DNA of 64,000 nucleotides from Chitinispirillum alkaliphilum (lineage in GTDB: Bacteria > Fibrobacterota > Chitinivibrionia > Chitinivibrionales > Chitinispirillaceae), in NCBI GenBank assembly GCA_001045525.1, contig LDWW01000020.1:1-64000 (forward strand). Direction: 5' to 3'. The first letter of the stretch is position 1. Every line of letters starts with the position of its first letter. A program made the translations under genes and the position numbers. The notes beneath the pieces were generated by a model. That model saw nothing but the letters and a program-made list of their open reading frames with translations, ran no database searches and was not told the origin of the DNA. Of this stretch, positions 17,640 to 26,779 are shown piece by piece.

Positions 17640-17762
17640 TCTTCTATACCCAGGGATTAAGTGTATATTGCCTCTGATTTATTGAAGGCAGGGAAAAAAG
17701 TAGGTTGAAAATTCACCGATTTACGTTTTAAAATACATTCTGACACTCTTTTTGGCATAGTT

Positions 17763-18614
17763 TCAGGAAAACACAACAGTCCGATTACGGTATCTGATGA
17801 TTCTGTGCTCAAGATAATCAGCTACAGCATTGAACAGGGCATGCTTCTCAAGACTCTTTCCCTTTATCCTCATAGCCTCCTCATTATCTCTGTGAGAGAC
17901 ACGTTCAACAAGCTGTTCTATTATTGGTCCCTCATCAAGCTCTTCGGTTACAAAATGCGCTGTGGCACCGATGAGTTTAACGCCCCTCTCATAGGCTTGA
18001 CGGTAGGGGTTGGCTCCTTTGAAGGATGGTAGGAAACTGTGGTGAATGTTAATAACATCTCCATCATATGAGGAAAGAAAATCCGCTGATAAAATCTGCA
18101 TGTAACGGGCGAGTACAAGAAGATCGGTCTTACCGCTTACGATTTCGAGGATTTTCTTTTCCTGTGTATGTTTGTTTTCCCTGTTAATTGGAATATGATA
18201 GAAATCAATACCGAAATGGTTTACCAGATCACCAACCTGTGCATGGTTACTTATTACAAATGGTATATTAACCCGAAGATCACCACTTTTCCATCTGTAT
18301 AACAGTTCGTATAAGCAATGATCCTGTTTGGAAACAAAAATACCCATATTTTGCACATGATCACTGTAAAATATTTGGCACTGCGCCTCAATTTGGGTGC
18401 ATAATTTTCCACACTTTTCCTGAAAATCTTCGCAGTCAATAGCCTGCCCTTCAAAACAAAACTCTACGCGCATAAAAAAAACACCACCCTGAGGATCAGT
18501 GGTGTGCTGATCGGACTGAATAATGTTTGCACCGTTTTCAAATAGAAATTCGGAAATCTTTGCCACTATTCCCTTTTTATCGGGACACTGCACAAGAAGA
18601 ACTGCTGCTTCCAT
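17763..18614 (-). CDS. purU: Formyltetrahydrofolate deformylase
   Basis: Hydrolyses 10-formyltetrahydrofolate to formate and tetrahydrofolate, which supplies formate to purine synthesis and balances the one-carbon pool. Residues 1-85 form an ACT domain (LLVQCPDKKGIVAKISEFL, with a glycine-rich turn). Residues 90-283 are the formyltransferase-like catalytic domain with NIHHSFLPSFKGANPYRQAY and ATAHFVTEELDEGPIIEQ, which hold the H and D residues of the active site. Length 283 fits the family. It begins 4 bases after the BatA-like gene, so it is likely co-transcribed with it, and metH follows after 123 bases. Confidence 0.95.
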   Translation of the reverse strand: MEAAVLLVQCPDKKGIVAKISEFLFENGANIIQSDQHTTDPQGGVFFMRVEFCFEGQAIDCEDFQEKCGKLCTQIEAQCQIFYSDHVQNMGIFVSKQDHCLYELLYRWKSGDLRVNIPFVISNHAQVGDLVNHFGIDFYHIPINRENKHTQEKKILEIVSGKTDLLVLARYMQILSADFLSSYDGDVINIHHSFLPSFKGANPYRQAYERGVKLIGATAHFVTEELDEGPIIEQLVERVSHRDNEEAMRIKGKSLEKHALFNAVADYLEHRIIRYRNRTVVFS

Positions 18615-18617
18615 TTG

Positions 18618-20618
18618 CTAATTACCCTTTTCAGTTTGTCTCTTTTCGGATCTGTCAAAACCCCACAAAAATATTTCTGTCAATAACAAAAAGATGATTA
18701 TAAACCATAGCCCATAGTTCAGCAACCAATTTTGCCTGTTAAGAAACTGATCAAAGAATGCATCCGTTTCAAAATAAAACAAGGCATCTCCTGTTACATT
18801 GCCCGGAAATCGGTAGTTAACAGAAAACTCATCTACAGGATAATGTACTGCCATGCTTTTGTGCATTTCACCATCCGGAACCACTTTGTAGATACCGGGT
18901 TGATCTATTGCTACAACCGGCTGATTCTCCCATCGGGATATAAGCAACTCATCAGCGCTGAAAATCTCCGCCCCCGATTGCTCTCCAAAGAAAGGATTAC
19001 GCCTTGGGACACCGGCATACCACACCTCATCCCGGTTAATCTGATCAGAGGACAATGCAAATTTAGATATCCTGTCCAGCATTGGGATGTAAAAACCGGT
19101 CTGAAAAAAATTGTTTGATCTGCTCAATCCAATAGGTGTAGAGCTTAACACCCACCTTCTGCCGCTTTCACTTGTAAAAAAAGTAAAAACAGGTGATGCA
19201 TTACCTGACGATAAAAGGGGGCTTCCGCCAAGATTTACAAATTTTCTGTTTATAACCGTATTTCTGGAAATTTTTTCAGGAAAACCGCTCCATAACTGAC
19301 TCACATTTTCTGATAGTACAGGGTGTGTACCATCCTGATGTTCAGTATCCTTAAGGTCTGATATGTAAGGGGCGATTTTTTCTACAACATCGCTCCCCAT
19401 TACCGCAATATCCTGCTCTGGATCAAGAGCGAGCACGATAGACTTTTCAGGAAAAGAACGTCCGGAGAGAAGCATATCAACAGGACGGCATCTTTGAGAG
19501 AGTGAATTGATCACGATTAGATCTGAATTTTCTATATCCTGAAATGTAATGTTTCCCGCAGAGCGCATTGTCACAGGATACCACTCGTGTTCACCCAACG
19601 AACGGAATGCAGAGCTTATCACCCTGTTTCTGTTCTCATCACCAACAATCAAAACACTGCGATTCTTTAACTTTGAAACGGTAAAGAAATCCCGGTTATC
19701 GTAAGGTAAGGGATCTTCACTCAACAGCTCTACAAATCCATCCCTGAAGTTAAGGTCGGAAGGGATTTCAATCGTATATTCAGCAGAATCACCACTGTTT
19801 ACAGAAACAATCATTTCACCTGCCCGCATATTATCTATTACTACCACAGCCTGAGCTTCTTCAAGATCTTTACCATCCGCAAACAGCTTGAAGGTAACCG
19901 CGCCCGAAGACCCTTCAGCTCCCGTAACTCTTACAGAATAATTGAAAGGATTCTGCGGTGCAACAGATACACAGATAACATTTCTGTTCTCAAGATGTTT
20001 TTCTGCCAGAGATTCAAATTCTTTCATTGTGAGTTCCTGAAAATCACTCACCAAAACCAAAACAGAGTGATGGTCCTTTTCCACTTCGCTGAAAGCGTGT
20101 ATAACTTCGTCAATGCCGGAAGATCCGTAGCGTCCCTTAAAATCATTTTGACCGAAAAATCTTGTGTAAATAAACTCCCCGCTCATATCATCATAATGAA
20201 AGTGACGGGCAGCCTGCGGTACCACCCTTAACAATGAGTCGGTAAAAACAATACCTCTCTGCCCAACAGAAAAGCCCTCATCCCTGTATTCCATGCTCAT
20301 AGAGGGATCAATCCAGGTGTACATTGTCAGGGAGGGATTATGAAGAATTTGCAGCGGATTGCTACGATCATGCACCCCGGTAAAAAGAAGAATAATTGCT
20401 ATCACACCCAAGGTTCTGGTCACAACAAGCAAAATCTTTCTCAGTTTTTTCAGTCTCGATGTGCTCACAGCAGTGCTGTCAAAGAATCGCAGGGTTGAAA
20501 ACTCTATAAAGCTCAACCTTCTTTTCCTAAAAAAGTGAATTGCCAGCAAAACCGCCAAAAAGGAAAGGGCCCAAAGATAAAGAGGCTGAAACAATCCAAT
20601 ATTGCTCAATACAGACAT
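18618..20618 (-). CDS. BatA-type membrane protein with von Willebrand-like domain
   Basis: Begins with the BatA (aerotolerance regulator N-terminal) module: two membrane segments around residues 12-30 and 62-82 with the FFRKRRLSFIEFSTLRFF link. A periplasm-facing or cytoplasmic domain follows with a MIDAS-like WIDPSMSM near residue 103, then beta-rich domains, and a final membrane segment near 635-655 (LWFIIIFLLLTEIFLWGF). Such proteins occur with DUF58 proteins in Bat-type loci of Bacteroidota and relatives; their exact role is unsettled. The start overlaps the DUF58 gene by 13 bases. No MoxR ATPase is next to the pair here. Confidence 0.78.
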   Translation of the reverse strand: MSVLSNIGLFQPLYLWALSFLAVLLAIHFFRKRRLSFIEFSTLRFFDSTAVSTSRLKKLRKILLVVTRTLGVIAIILLFTGVHDRSNPLQILHNPSLTMYTWIDPSMSMEYRDEGFSVGQRGIVFTDSLLRVVPQAARHFHYDDMSGEFIYTRFFGQNDFKGRYGSSGIDEVIHAFSEVEKDHHSVLVLVSDFQELTMKEFESLAEKHLENRNVICVSVAPQNPFNYSVRVTGAEGSSGAVTFKLFADGKDLEEAQAVVVIDNMRAGEMIVSVNSGDSAEYTIEIPSDLNFRDGFVELLSEDPLPYDNRDFFTVSKLKNRSVLIVGDENRNRVISSAFRSLGEHEWYPVTMRSAGNITFQDIENSDLIVINSLSQRCRPVDMLLSGRSFPEKSIVLALDPEQDIAVMGSDVVEKIAPYISDLKDTEHQDGTHPVLSENVSQLWSGFPEKISRNTVINRKFVNLGGSPLLSSGNASPVFTFFTSESGRRWVLSSTPIGLSRSNNFFQTGFYIPMLDRISKFALSSDQINRDEVWYAGVPRRNPFFGEQSGAEIFSADELLISRWENQPVVAIDQPGIYKVVPDGEMHKSMAVHYPVDEFSVNYRFPGNVTGDALFYFETDAFFDQFLNRQNWLLNYGLWFIIIFLLLTEIFLWGFDRSEKRQTEKGN

Positions 20619-21490
20619 CTGCGCTTCTCCATTACCCTCAGCAGTGCCTTTTGGAAAGGCTCTGAAGTAGAGACAAACTCCATATCGACCCGCATCTCCC
20701 GGGCCGCCTCTGTGATCTGTGAAAAATGGGAAGATATTCCCTGTCTGAAAAAACGTGCTGCAACTGCAGGGTCAAGCGTAATCTCACGCCCTGTTTCCAT
20801 ATCTTTTATTCTCCGGACAGAATCACTCTTAAACTCCTTCTCCATAGGATCAGTTACACAAATGACAATAGTGTCCTGGCCTTTGAATCTCAGGTGTTTG
20901 AGCCCCCTTATTATCTCTGATGAATCATCAAGAAGGTCTGAAATGATTATGCACATTCCTCTTTTTTTAAGAGAAACAGCGAGCTGATCAATTGCTCTGC
21001 CACATCTGGTGGTTGCCCCGGAATTGAAAGATTCAAGGTTGGAGAGGATGTTTTTGAGTTGAATGTTGGTAGAACCGGGAGGGAGATAGGTGCTTATATT
21101 TTCATCGAACGCGGCAATACCAACAGCGTCCTTTTGACGAATAAAAATCCAGGCAATACAGGCAGCAAGAGTTTTCGCATACTCAAACTTTTTAATCCTT
21201 GAAGAATGAAATCCCATTGAACCACTTTTATCAATTAGGATATGTGCGCGGAGATTCGTTTCATCTTCAAAAAGCCTCACAACAGCCTTTTCCGTTCTGG
21301 CGAATTTTCTCCAATCGATTTTTTTTGCCGGTTCACCGGTTAAATAGGGTCGGTACTCCAAAAACTCAGACGAAAAGCCATGGAAAGGGCTTTTGTGAAG
21401 ACCTGCTATCATGCCCTCCACGATTAATTTTGCTCTAAGCGAAAGATTGCGAATGGAACCTATCTCCTCTGGTCCGGGTATACCGCTCAT
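20606..21490 (-). CDS. DUF58 domain protein (MoxR/Bat-associated, vWA fold)
   Basis: A 294-residue DUF58 protein. The signature FHGFSSEFLEYRPYLTGE and KIDWRKFARTEKAVVRLFED is present, followed by a von Willebrand A-type fold with the metal site DKSGSMGF near residue 108, and GRAIDQLAVSLKKRG plus ISDLLDD. DUF58 proteins work with MoxR AAA ATPases and BatA-like membrane proteins, probably in cofactor insertion or envelope stress. Here the BatA-like gene overlaps the end and hflX lies 13 bases upstream; the usual moxR gene is not in this window. Confidence 0.85.
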   Translation of the reverse strand: MSGIPGPEEIGSIRNLSLRAKLIVEGMIAGLHKSPFHGFSSEFLEYRPYLTGEPAKKIDWRKFARTEKAVVRLFEDETNLRAHILIDKSGSMGFHSSRIKKFEYAKTLAACIAWIFIRQKDAVGIAAFDENISTYLPPGSTNIQLKNILSNLESFNSGATTRCGRAIDQLAVSLKKRGMCIIISDLLDDSSEIIRGLKHLRFKGQDTIVICVTDPMEKEFKSDSVRRIKDMETGREITLDPAVAARFFRQGISSHFSQITEAAREMRVDMEFVSTSEPFQKALLRVMEKRRCLY

Positions 21491-21503
21491 ATCTCCTTAC
21501 CCT

Positions 21504-22676
21504 TCAGAACAAATGATGCTCAATGTCACGCATTATTTTCTTTGTACCTGTTTTTATAATACTTTCTGCCTGCTCTTCACGCTTATGCTGTTTTATATAT
21601 TCTGAAATCCTCTCCTTTAATCTATCCATATCCTCTTTGCTGAAAGCAGAAACAAACATTGCCTCTGGATAGGCAAGGCTAAGCTTTTTTCGTGTGAAGG
21701 GATCCTGAACCAGATCAAATTTATTGAAAACCAGAATTTTTGGAATTTTCTCTGCCTTAAGTTCTTCCAGTACTTTTTCTACAGTTGCCAGTTGCTGATC
21801 AAAAAATTCGCTCGAAGCATCAAGCACAACCAACAACAACTGTGCCTCTGAAACAACCCTTAAGGTACTCCTGAATGAAGCCACCAGATGGTGGGGTAAT
21901 TTCCTTAAAAATCCCACAGTATCAGAAATCACTATAGACCCAGCCCCGGGAATATATGTTCTTCTTGTGGAAGTGTCCAAAGTGGCAAAGAGCTTGTTTT
22001 CAACCAAAACATCGGATCCACTAAGTGCATTGAGAACCGAAGACTTCCCCACATTGGTATACCCAACCAGTGACGCCTTAAACACTTTACTTCTACCCTT
22101 TCCCTGCACTTCCCTGTTTCTCTCTATTTTTTGAAGTCTCTGCTTAAGGTCACGGATTTTTTTCTGCACAAGTCTCCGGTCAACTTCGAGCTGCTTTTCC
22201 CCTGGCCCTCTTGTACCTATACCTCCCACCTGCTGGGAAAAGTGAGTCCAGGCATGCGTGAGTCTTGGGTAAAGGGTGCGCATCTGAGCAAGCTCAACCT
22301 GCACCTTCGCTTCAACCGTCCTTGCATGGAGTGCGAAAATGTCGAGTATGACCTGGCCCCGATCCAGAACTTTAGCATTTATAAGTTTTTCCACATTGCG
22401 TACCTGCCCGGGAGAAAGGTGCGCATCAACAACAAGTGTTTTGGCTCCCTTTTGCCGCATGAGGGCACGCAATTCTACCAATTTCCCTTCACCAAGGTAA
22501 GTGGATGCTTCAGGCCGAAGTCTCTTCTGAACCACCACATCAGCCACTTCCGCACCTGCGGTGGTACAAAGCATCACCATTTCCTCTATATCCTCTTCAA
22601 ACAACTTGGGATTTTCATCCTTTATCAGAAGACCGGCTATAATAACTTTTTCATGTATATGTTTATTTTCTATCAT
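21504..22676 (-). CDS. hflX: GTPase HflX
   Basis: A ribosome-binding GTPase that splits stalled or heat-damaged 70S ribosomes. The N-terminal HflX domain (1-180) has RPEASTYLGEGKLVEL and the hallmark GGIGTRGPGEKQLEVDRR. The G domain has the P-loop GYTNVGKSS near residue 207, DTVGF (G3) and NKFD (G4). Length 390 is normal. A coiled region (KKIRDLKQRLQKIERNREV) joins the two. It sits between map and the DUF58 gene on the same strand, with 76 and 13 bases of spacing, consistent with one operon. Confidence 0.95.
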   Translation of the reverse strand: MIENKHIHEKVIIAGLLIKDENPKLFEEDIEEMVMLCTTAGAEVADVVVQKRLRPEASTYLGEGKLVELRALMRQKGAKTLVVDAHLSPGQVRNVEKLINAKVLDRGQVILDIFALHARTVEAKVQVELAQMRTLYPRLTHAWTHFSQQVGGIGTRGPGEKQLEVDRRLVQKKIRDLKQRLQKIERNREVQGKGRSKVFKASLVGYTNVGKSSVLNALSGSDVLVENKLFATLDTSTRRTYIPGAGSIVISDTVGFLRKLPHHLVASFRSTLRVVSEAQLLLVVLDASSEFFDQQLATVEKVLEELKAEKIPKILVFNKFDLVQDPFTRKKLSLAYPEAMFVSAFSKEDMDRLKERISEYIKQHKREEQAESIIKTGTKKIMRDIEHHLF

Positions 22677-22752
22677 ACACTTAATACGATTTCCAACTGT
22701 TAATAGTAAACAGTGTATCAGGTTTATTCATACCCCGTCCCCGGCACAGCAA

Positions 22753-23676
22753 CTACTGAAAATCCTTGCCATCTACGTGAAGCCTGATGCCCTTGGCCCT
22801 TTGAAAAGGTGTTAGGGTCAGAATTTCTGCACCATCATCTGTTACGGCTATCGTATGCTCAAACTGCGCTGACAGTGAGCCGTCTTTGGTTCTTACTGTC
22901 CATTTGTCTTTTTTGTCTGTTACGACCTGATATCCACCAAGATTTACCATCGGCTCTATTGTGAATGTCATTCCTGGTTCCATTACTATATGTTCACAAT
23001 AAGGTTCTAAATGATGGTAAACAGTATAGTCCTCGTGGAAATTCAGCCCTATACCATGACCGGTGTATTGTTTTACCACAGAACATCCCTGTGATTTGAC
23101 AAATGGCTCTATAGCCTCAGCTATAGCCCTGAGAGAAGCTCCCGGCCTGACGGCATCAATACCTAAGAGCAAAGCTCTGGCAGTGACATCCACCAGATGA
23201 GCAGCATCTTCTGATACTTCACCAATGAAAAAGGTTTCCGAACTGTCGCCATAATAACCATTTACAATTGTAGTAAGGTCAACATTGACAATATCTCCAT
23301 CACGAAGGATCTCTTCGGGACTGGGGATACCGTGACATACTACATTGTTGCGCGAGGTGCATACTGATTTGGGATAACCCCTGTATCCCAGACAGGCTGG
23401 GGTGTGCCCATGGCTGAGAGTGAAATCGTGTGCAAGACGGTTTATCTCCTCTGTACTGACACCCTCCTTTACATGGGGCCTTATGTAGTCCATAAGCACA
23501 CCATTGAATTCACCGGCTTTTCTCATTCCCCCGATCTGTTCACTGTTCTTTACAAATCTTTTTTTTGCAGGAGCAGGAGATGACTTACCTTTTGCCCTGT
23601 CCTGATCACTGAACAAGTGACATTTCTTGTATTTTTTCCCACTGCCACACCAGCATAAATCATTTCTCTCTATCAT
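22753..23676 (-). CDS. map: Methionine aminopeptidase, type I, with SEC-C zinc motif
   Basis: Removes the initiator methionine from new proteins. Residues 1-25 form a SEC-C-type zinc motif, NDLCWCGSGKKYKKCHLF, which binds ribosome-associated zinc sites in other proteins. The peptidase domain (45-307) has all five metal ligands: two D in VDLTTIVNGYYGDSS, H in GHGIGLNFHED, E in FTIEPMV and E in QFEHTIAV. The SEC-C extension occurs in one class of bacterial Map proteins. It follows suhB after about 147 bases and precedes hflX. Confidence 0.95.
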   Translation of the reverse strand: MIERNDLCWCGSGKKYKKCHLFSDQDRAKGKSSPAPAKKRFVKNSEQIGGMRKAGEFNGVLMDYIRPHVKEGVSTEEINRLAHDFTLSHGHTPACLGYRGYPKSVCTSRNNVVCHGIPSPEEILRDGDIVNVDLTTIVNGYYGDSSETFFIGEVSEDAAHLVDVTARALLLGIDAVRPGASLRAIAEAIEPFVKSQGCSVVKQYTGHGIGLNFHEDYTVYHHLEPYCEHIVMEPGMTFTIEPMVNLGGYQVVTDKKDKWTVRTKDGSLSAQFEHTIAVTDDGAEILTLTPFQRAKGIRLHVDGKDFQ

Positions 23677-23823
23677 AATTTAATCGTTATAATGCCTTTC
23701 AGCTGAAAAGTAATCGATAAACTGAGGTAACGGAACTGAATATATAATTTCAACATCGAGTTATAAAGCATTTCGGGTAAAGTACGATGTTATTATACAT
23801 AAAAGAGCGAAGTGCTTTACATA

Positions 23824-24609
23824 TCAGCTATAGCGAACATGCTCCAGGAGATGATTGTGGATTTTTTCATTTGATGCCACTATACCAGTGGAATCGAGAG
23901 TGAAATCCCCGCCATTTCTGTCGTGAGCCCTGCCACCAGCCTCCTGTAAAATCAGGGATGCAGCCGCAAAGTCCCAGGGAGAGAGCATATATTCGAAGTA
24001 CCCGTCAAACCTTCCGCACGAAAGCCAGCAAAGGTCTATTGCCGCACTTCCGGTTCTTCTGATACCTCTGATGTTGTTTCTGAACAGACGCCGCACAGAG
24101 TCCAGCGTCTTCTCCATGAGTTCTCCCCTGTCATAGTAGAAACCGGTTGTAACGATTGCCTCCTGAAGAGAATCACAATCGGTGACATGGATAGCAGAGC
24201 CATTGAGAAATGCCCCTGCCCCCTTTTGTGCCCAAAAAAGCTCATCCCGTTCCGGATCGTAAACAGCCCCGCACTTTACCTCTCCCATTTCCGCATAAGC
24301 AATGGATACACAGTATATGGGGATACCGTGGGCGAAATTATTGGTTCCGTCGAGAGGATCTATAAGCCATAAACTGGGGGCCTTTAATGCCCCCCGGCTT
24401 TCATCCTCTTCGCCGTAAAAAAGCGATTCAGGATAGTCTTTATGAAGCAGGCTGACAATCTGCTGCTCTGATTTGATATCCGCCTCAGTAACCAGATTGT
24501 TGAGCGCTTTTTGAGTTACTTCAGCTCTGCCTTTCATTTCCCTGATCAGTTTACCTGCCTGCAGAGCTGCGGACTTTGCACTTTCAAGCTGTCTGTCTGT
24601 AGTAATCAG
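23824..24609 (-). CDS. suhB: Inositol-1-monophosphatase family phosphatase, apparent non-AUG start
   Basis: A magnesium-dependent phosphatase of the inositol monophosphatase family. Metal-site motifs are YGEEDE, WLIDPLDGTNNFAHGIP and SPWDFAAASLILQEAGG. The first ATG (24537) would give only 237 residues and lose the first helix. In-frame upstream sequence encodes LESAKSAALQAGKLIREM, which is that helix. No ATG, GTG or TTG exists there; AGGGAG (24620-24615) is followed by CTG at 24609 (5 bases) and ATT at 24606 (8 bases). I place the start at CTG, with ATT as the alternative. The gene starts about 25 bases after the aconitase stop. A base-call error could also explain this. Confidence 0.85.
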   Translation of the reverse strand: MITTDRQLESAKSAALQAGKLIREMKGRAEVTQKALNNLVTEADIKSEQQIVSLLHKDYPESLFYGEEDESRGALKAPSLWLIDPLDGTNNFAHGIPIYCVSIAYAEMGEVKCGAVYDPERDELFWAQKGAGAFLNGSAIHVTDCDSLQEAIVTTGFYYDRGELMEKTLDSVRRLFRNNIRGIRRTGSAAIDLCWLSCGRFDGYFEYMLSPWDFAAASLILQEAGGRAHDRNGGDFTLDSTGIVASNEKIHNHLLEHVRYS

Positions 24610-24634
24610 ATCTTCTCCCTGTTTTCTCTGGATT

Positions 24635-26575
24635 TCAACTCTTTTTGGTGGAATTTATCAGACCACCAGCCAGTACAAGCTCCTTCTCACGTTCCGTAAG
24701 ATCCACTTTCAGCTTAAACACCGCTCCGTCGGATTCTCGCCTGAGCTCCAGGTCCTCACCGCTTTCTATTTTTTTGCGGATATCAGACACCAAAAGCACA
24801 TCCCCCTGCTGAAGCGATTCATAATTTTCCCTGCTTTCAAAAAGAGCAGGAACTATGCCGAAATTGATAAGATTTGCGCGATGAATCCTTTCCATAGAAC
24901 ACGCTATCACCATTTTAACCCCAAGATACATGGGACAAATCGCTGCATGCTCACGTGAAGAACCCTGGCCATAAGAATCACCTGCCACGATTACATTGTG
25001 GGTCCCCTTCTCTTTGTTCTGCAGGGCTCTGGATGAGAATTCGGGTGCTTCCCGCTCAAAAACAAACTCTGCATACTTTGGGATATTGGAACGATATTTC
25101 AGACGATTCCCGGCAGGCATTATATGATCGGTGGTAATCTTGTCCCCGACTTTAACAGTAACCTCTCCGCTTATCTCCCCGGGCAGAGAAACATTTGACG
25201 GTGGCTCCCCGATATTTGGTCCGCGAAACACTTCTACAGAGTCGGGGTTCTTTGATGGCGGCAGAATCATGCTGTCATCGATAATGAACTGTGCGGGCAT
25301 ACTGATCTCTGGATACTGTTCATTTTTGAAATACTCCGAAGGGTCACACAACTCCCCGCTAAGCGCCGCAGCCACCGCCGCTTCAGGAGAACCAAGATAC
25401 ACCTGAGCGCTGTTGGTTCCGCTTCGGCCGAAAAAGTTGCGGTTAGATGTTCTGAAAGAAACCGCATCGGTGCCAGGTGCAACTGAATTTCCAATACAGA
25501 ATCCACACGCACTTTCAAGTATTCTGGCTCCCGAAGAGATAATATGTGCCAGTGCACCATTGGCACTTACCATCTCAAGAACCTGCCGTGAGCCGCATGC
25601 AACACCGAGAGTAACATTGGGCGCAACTTTTTTGTCCTTAAGCATGTTTGCCACAAGCATAATATCCCGGTAAGAAGCATTGGTACAGGAGCCAACCAAC
25701 ACCTGATCGACCTTTGTCCCTTTCAGCTCACCTAGTTTTTTGATATTTCCGGGAGAATGGGGACATGCAGCACGGGGTTCAAGAGTGGAGAGATCAATTT
25801 TTATAACCCTGTCATATTCAGCGTCTTTATCAGCGTAAAGTTCTCTGTACCCCTCTTCTCTGCCCTGAGCAGCCATGAAAGCCAGAGTCTTGTTGTCGGA
25901 GGGAAATACTGAAGTGGTTACACCCAGCTCTGCTCCCATATTGGTGATTGTGGATCTTTCCGGTACGCTTAAAGTCTCAACTCCACTTCCGCCATATTCG
26001 ACAACTGTACCTACATTGCCTTTGGTGGAGAGAATCTCAAGCAGTGCAAGGATAACATCTTTTGCGGTGACCCATGGTCTTAACTTCCCTTCCAGTTCCA
26101 CCTTGATCACTTTGGGGTAAGTCAGGAAGAACGGCCCGCCACCCATCGCAACAGCAACATCCAGTCCGCCGGCACCAATTGCAAGCATTCCTATGCCCCC
26201 GCCTGTGGGTGTGTGAGAATCACTTCCAAGCAAAGTTTTACCCGGGATACCAAATCTTTCGAGATGAACCTGGTGACAGATTCCATTACCCGGCTTGGAG
26301 AAAAGGATCCCATATTTTGATGCTACAGTCTGAAGGTATTTATGGTCATCACTGTTTTCAAAACCTTCCTGAATTGTATTATGATCTACATAAGAAACTG
26401 ACACTTCGGTTTTTACCTTTTTAAAACCCATCGCTTCAAACTGAAGATAAGCCATAGTTCCGGTGGCATCCTGTGTGAGAGTCTGGTCTATTTTGATACC
26501 TGCTTCCTCTCCGGTTTTACCCGTTCCGCTTACCAAATGCTCATCAAGAATCTTCTGCACGATGTTTTTACCCAT
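24635..26575 (-). CDS. Aconitate hydratase, short bacterial/archaeal-type form
   Basis: Interconverts citrate and isocitrate. The 646-residue chain belongs to the shorter putative-aconitase group (TIGR01342-like) rather than AcnA or AcnB of about 900 residues. The three cysteines of the 4Fe-4S cluster are visible in GSCTNASY and SACGFCIGNSVAPGT. Substrate motifs include LLGSDSHTPTGGGIGMLAIG in the large domain and GDSYGQGSSREHAA in the swivelling small domain. It gives 2-oxoglutarate precursors in an anaerobe with a partial citric acid cycle. First gene of the reverse-strand run ahead of suhB. The ATG at 26575 has AAGG nearby. Confidence 0.92.
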   Translation of the reverse strand: MGKNIVQKILDEHLVSGTGKTGEEAGIKIDQTLTQDATGTMAYLQFEAMGFKKVKTEVSVSYVDHNTIQEGFENSDDHKYLQTVASKYGILFSKPGNGICHQVHLERFGIPGKTLLGSDSHTPTGGGIGMLAIGAGGLDVAVAMGGGPFFLTYPKVIKVELEGKLRPWVTAKDVILALLEILSTKGNVGTVVEYGGSGVETLSVPERSTITNMGAELGVTTSVFPSDNKTLAFMAAQGREEGYRELYADKDAEYDRVIKIDLSTLEPRAACPHSPGNIKKLGELKGTKVDQVLVGSCTNASYRDIMLVANMLKDKKVAPNVTLGVACGSRQVLEMVSANGALAHIISSGARILESACGFCIGNSVAPGTDAVSFRTSNRNFFGRSGTNSAQVYLGSPEAAVAAALSGELCDPSEYFKNEQYPEISMPAQFIIDDSMILPPSKNPDSVEVFRGPNIGEPPSNVSLPGEISGEVTVKVGDKITTDHIMPAGNRLKYRSNIPKYAEFVFEREAPEFSSRALQNKEKGTHNVIVAGDSYGQGSSREHAAICPMYLGVKMVIACSMERIHRANLINFGIVPALFESRENYESLQQGDVLLVSDIRKKIESGEDLELRRESDGAVFKLKVDLTEREKELVLAGGLINSTKKS

Positions 26576-26709
26576 ATAAACCTTACCTTTTTGAATGAAA
26601 CTGATATGGAAGTGGAAAATAGAAGATTAATACGATTTGAACAACAATTTATCGCACCGAGACTAAATATTTACCATCCTCAACTGGTTAAAAACTCCTA
26701 TCACCTATT

Positions 26710-26737
26710 TTGAGACTCCGTCTGAACGTATTATATT
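26710..26737 (+). promoter_or_regulatory. Sigma-70 promoter of the TPR protein gene
   Basis: TTGAGA (26710-26715), 16 bases, TATATT (26732-26737). Each box matches the consensus at five of six positions. It lies 43 bases before the ATG at 26780. Confidence 0.55.
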
Positions 26738-26779
26738 ATATTGGATGACCTTAGCAGCACTTAATTCCCGGAGAAAAAT

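Noticed and set aside
17640-17762. Possible cobalamin riboswitch upstream of metH
   Set aside because: Only 123 bases, with no B12-box-like motif or suitable stems visible.
17748-17764. TTTGGCATAGTTTCAGG as a second sigma-54 site
   Set aside because: The -12 half (TTGCW) is missing.
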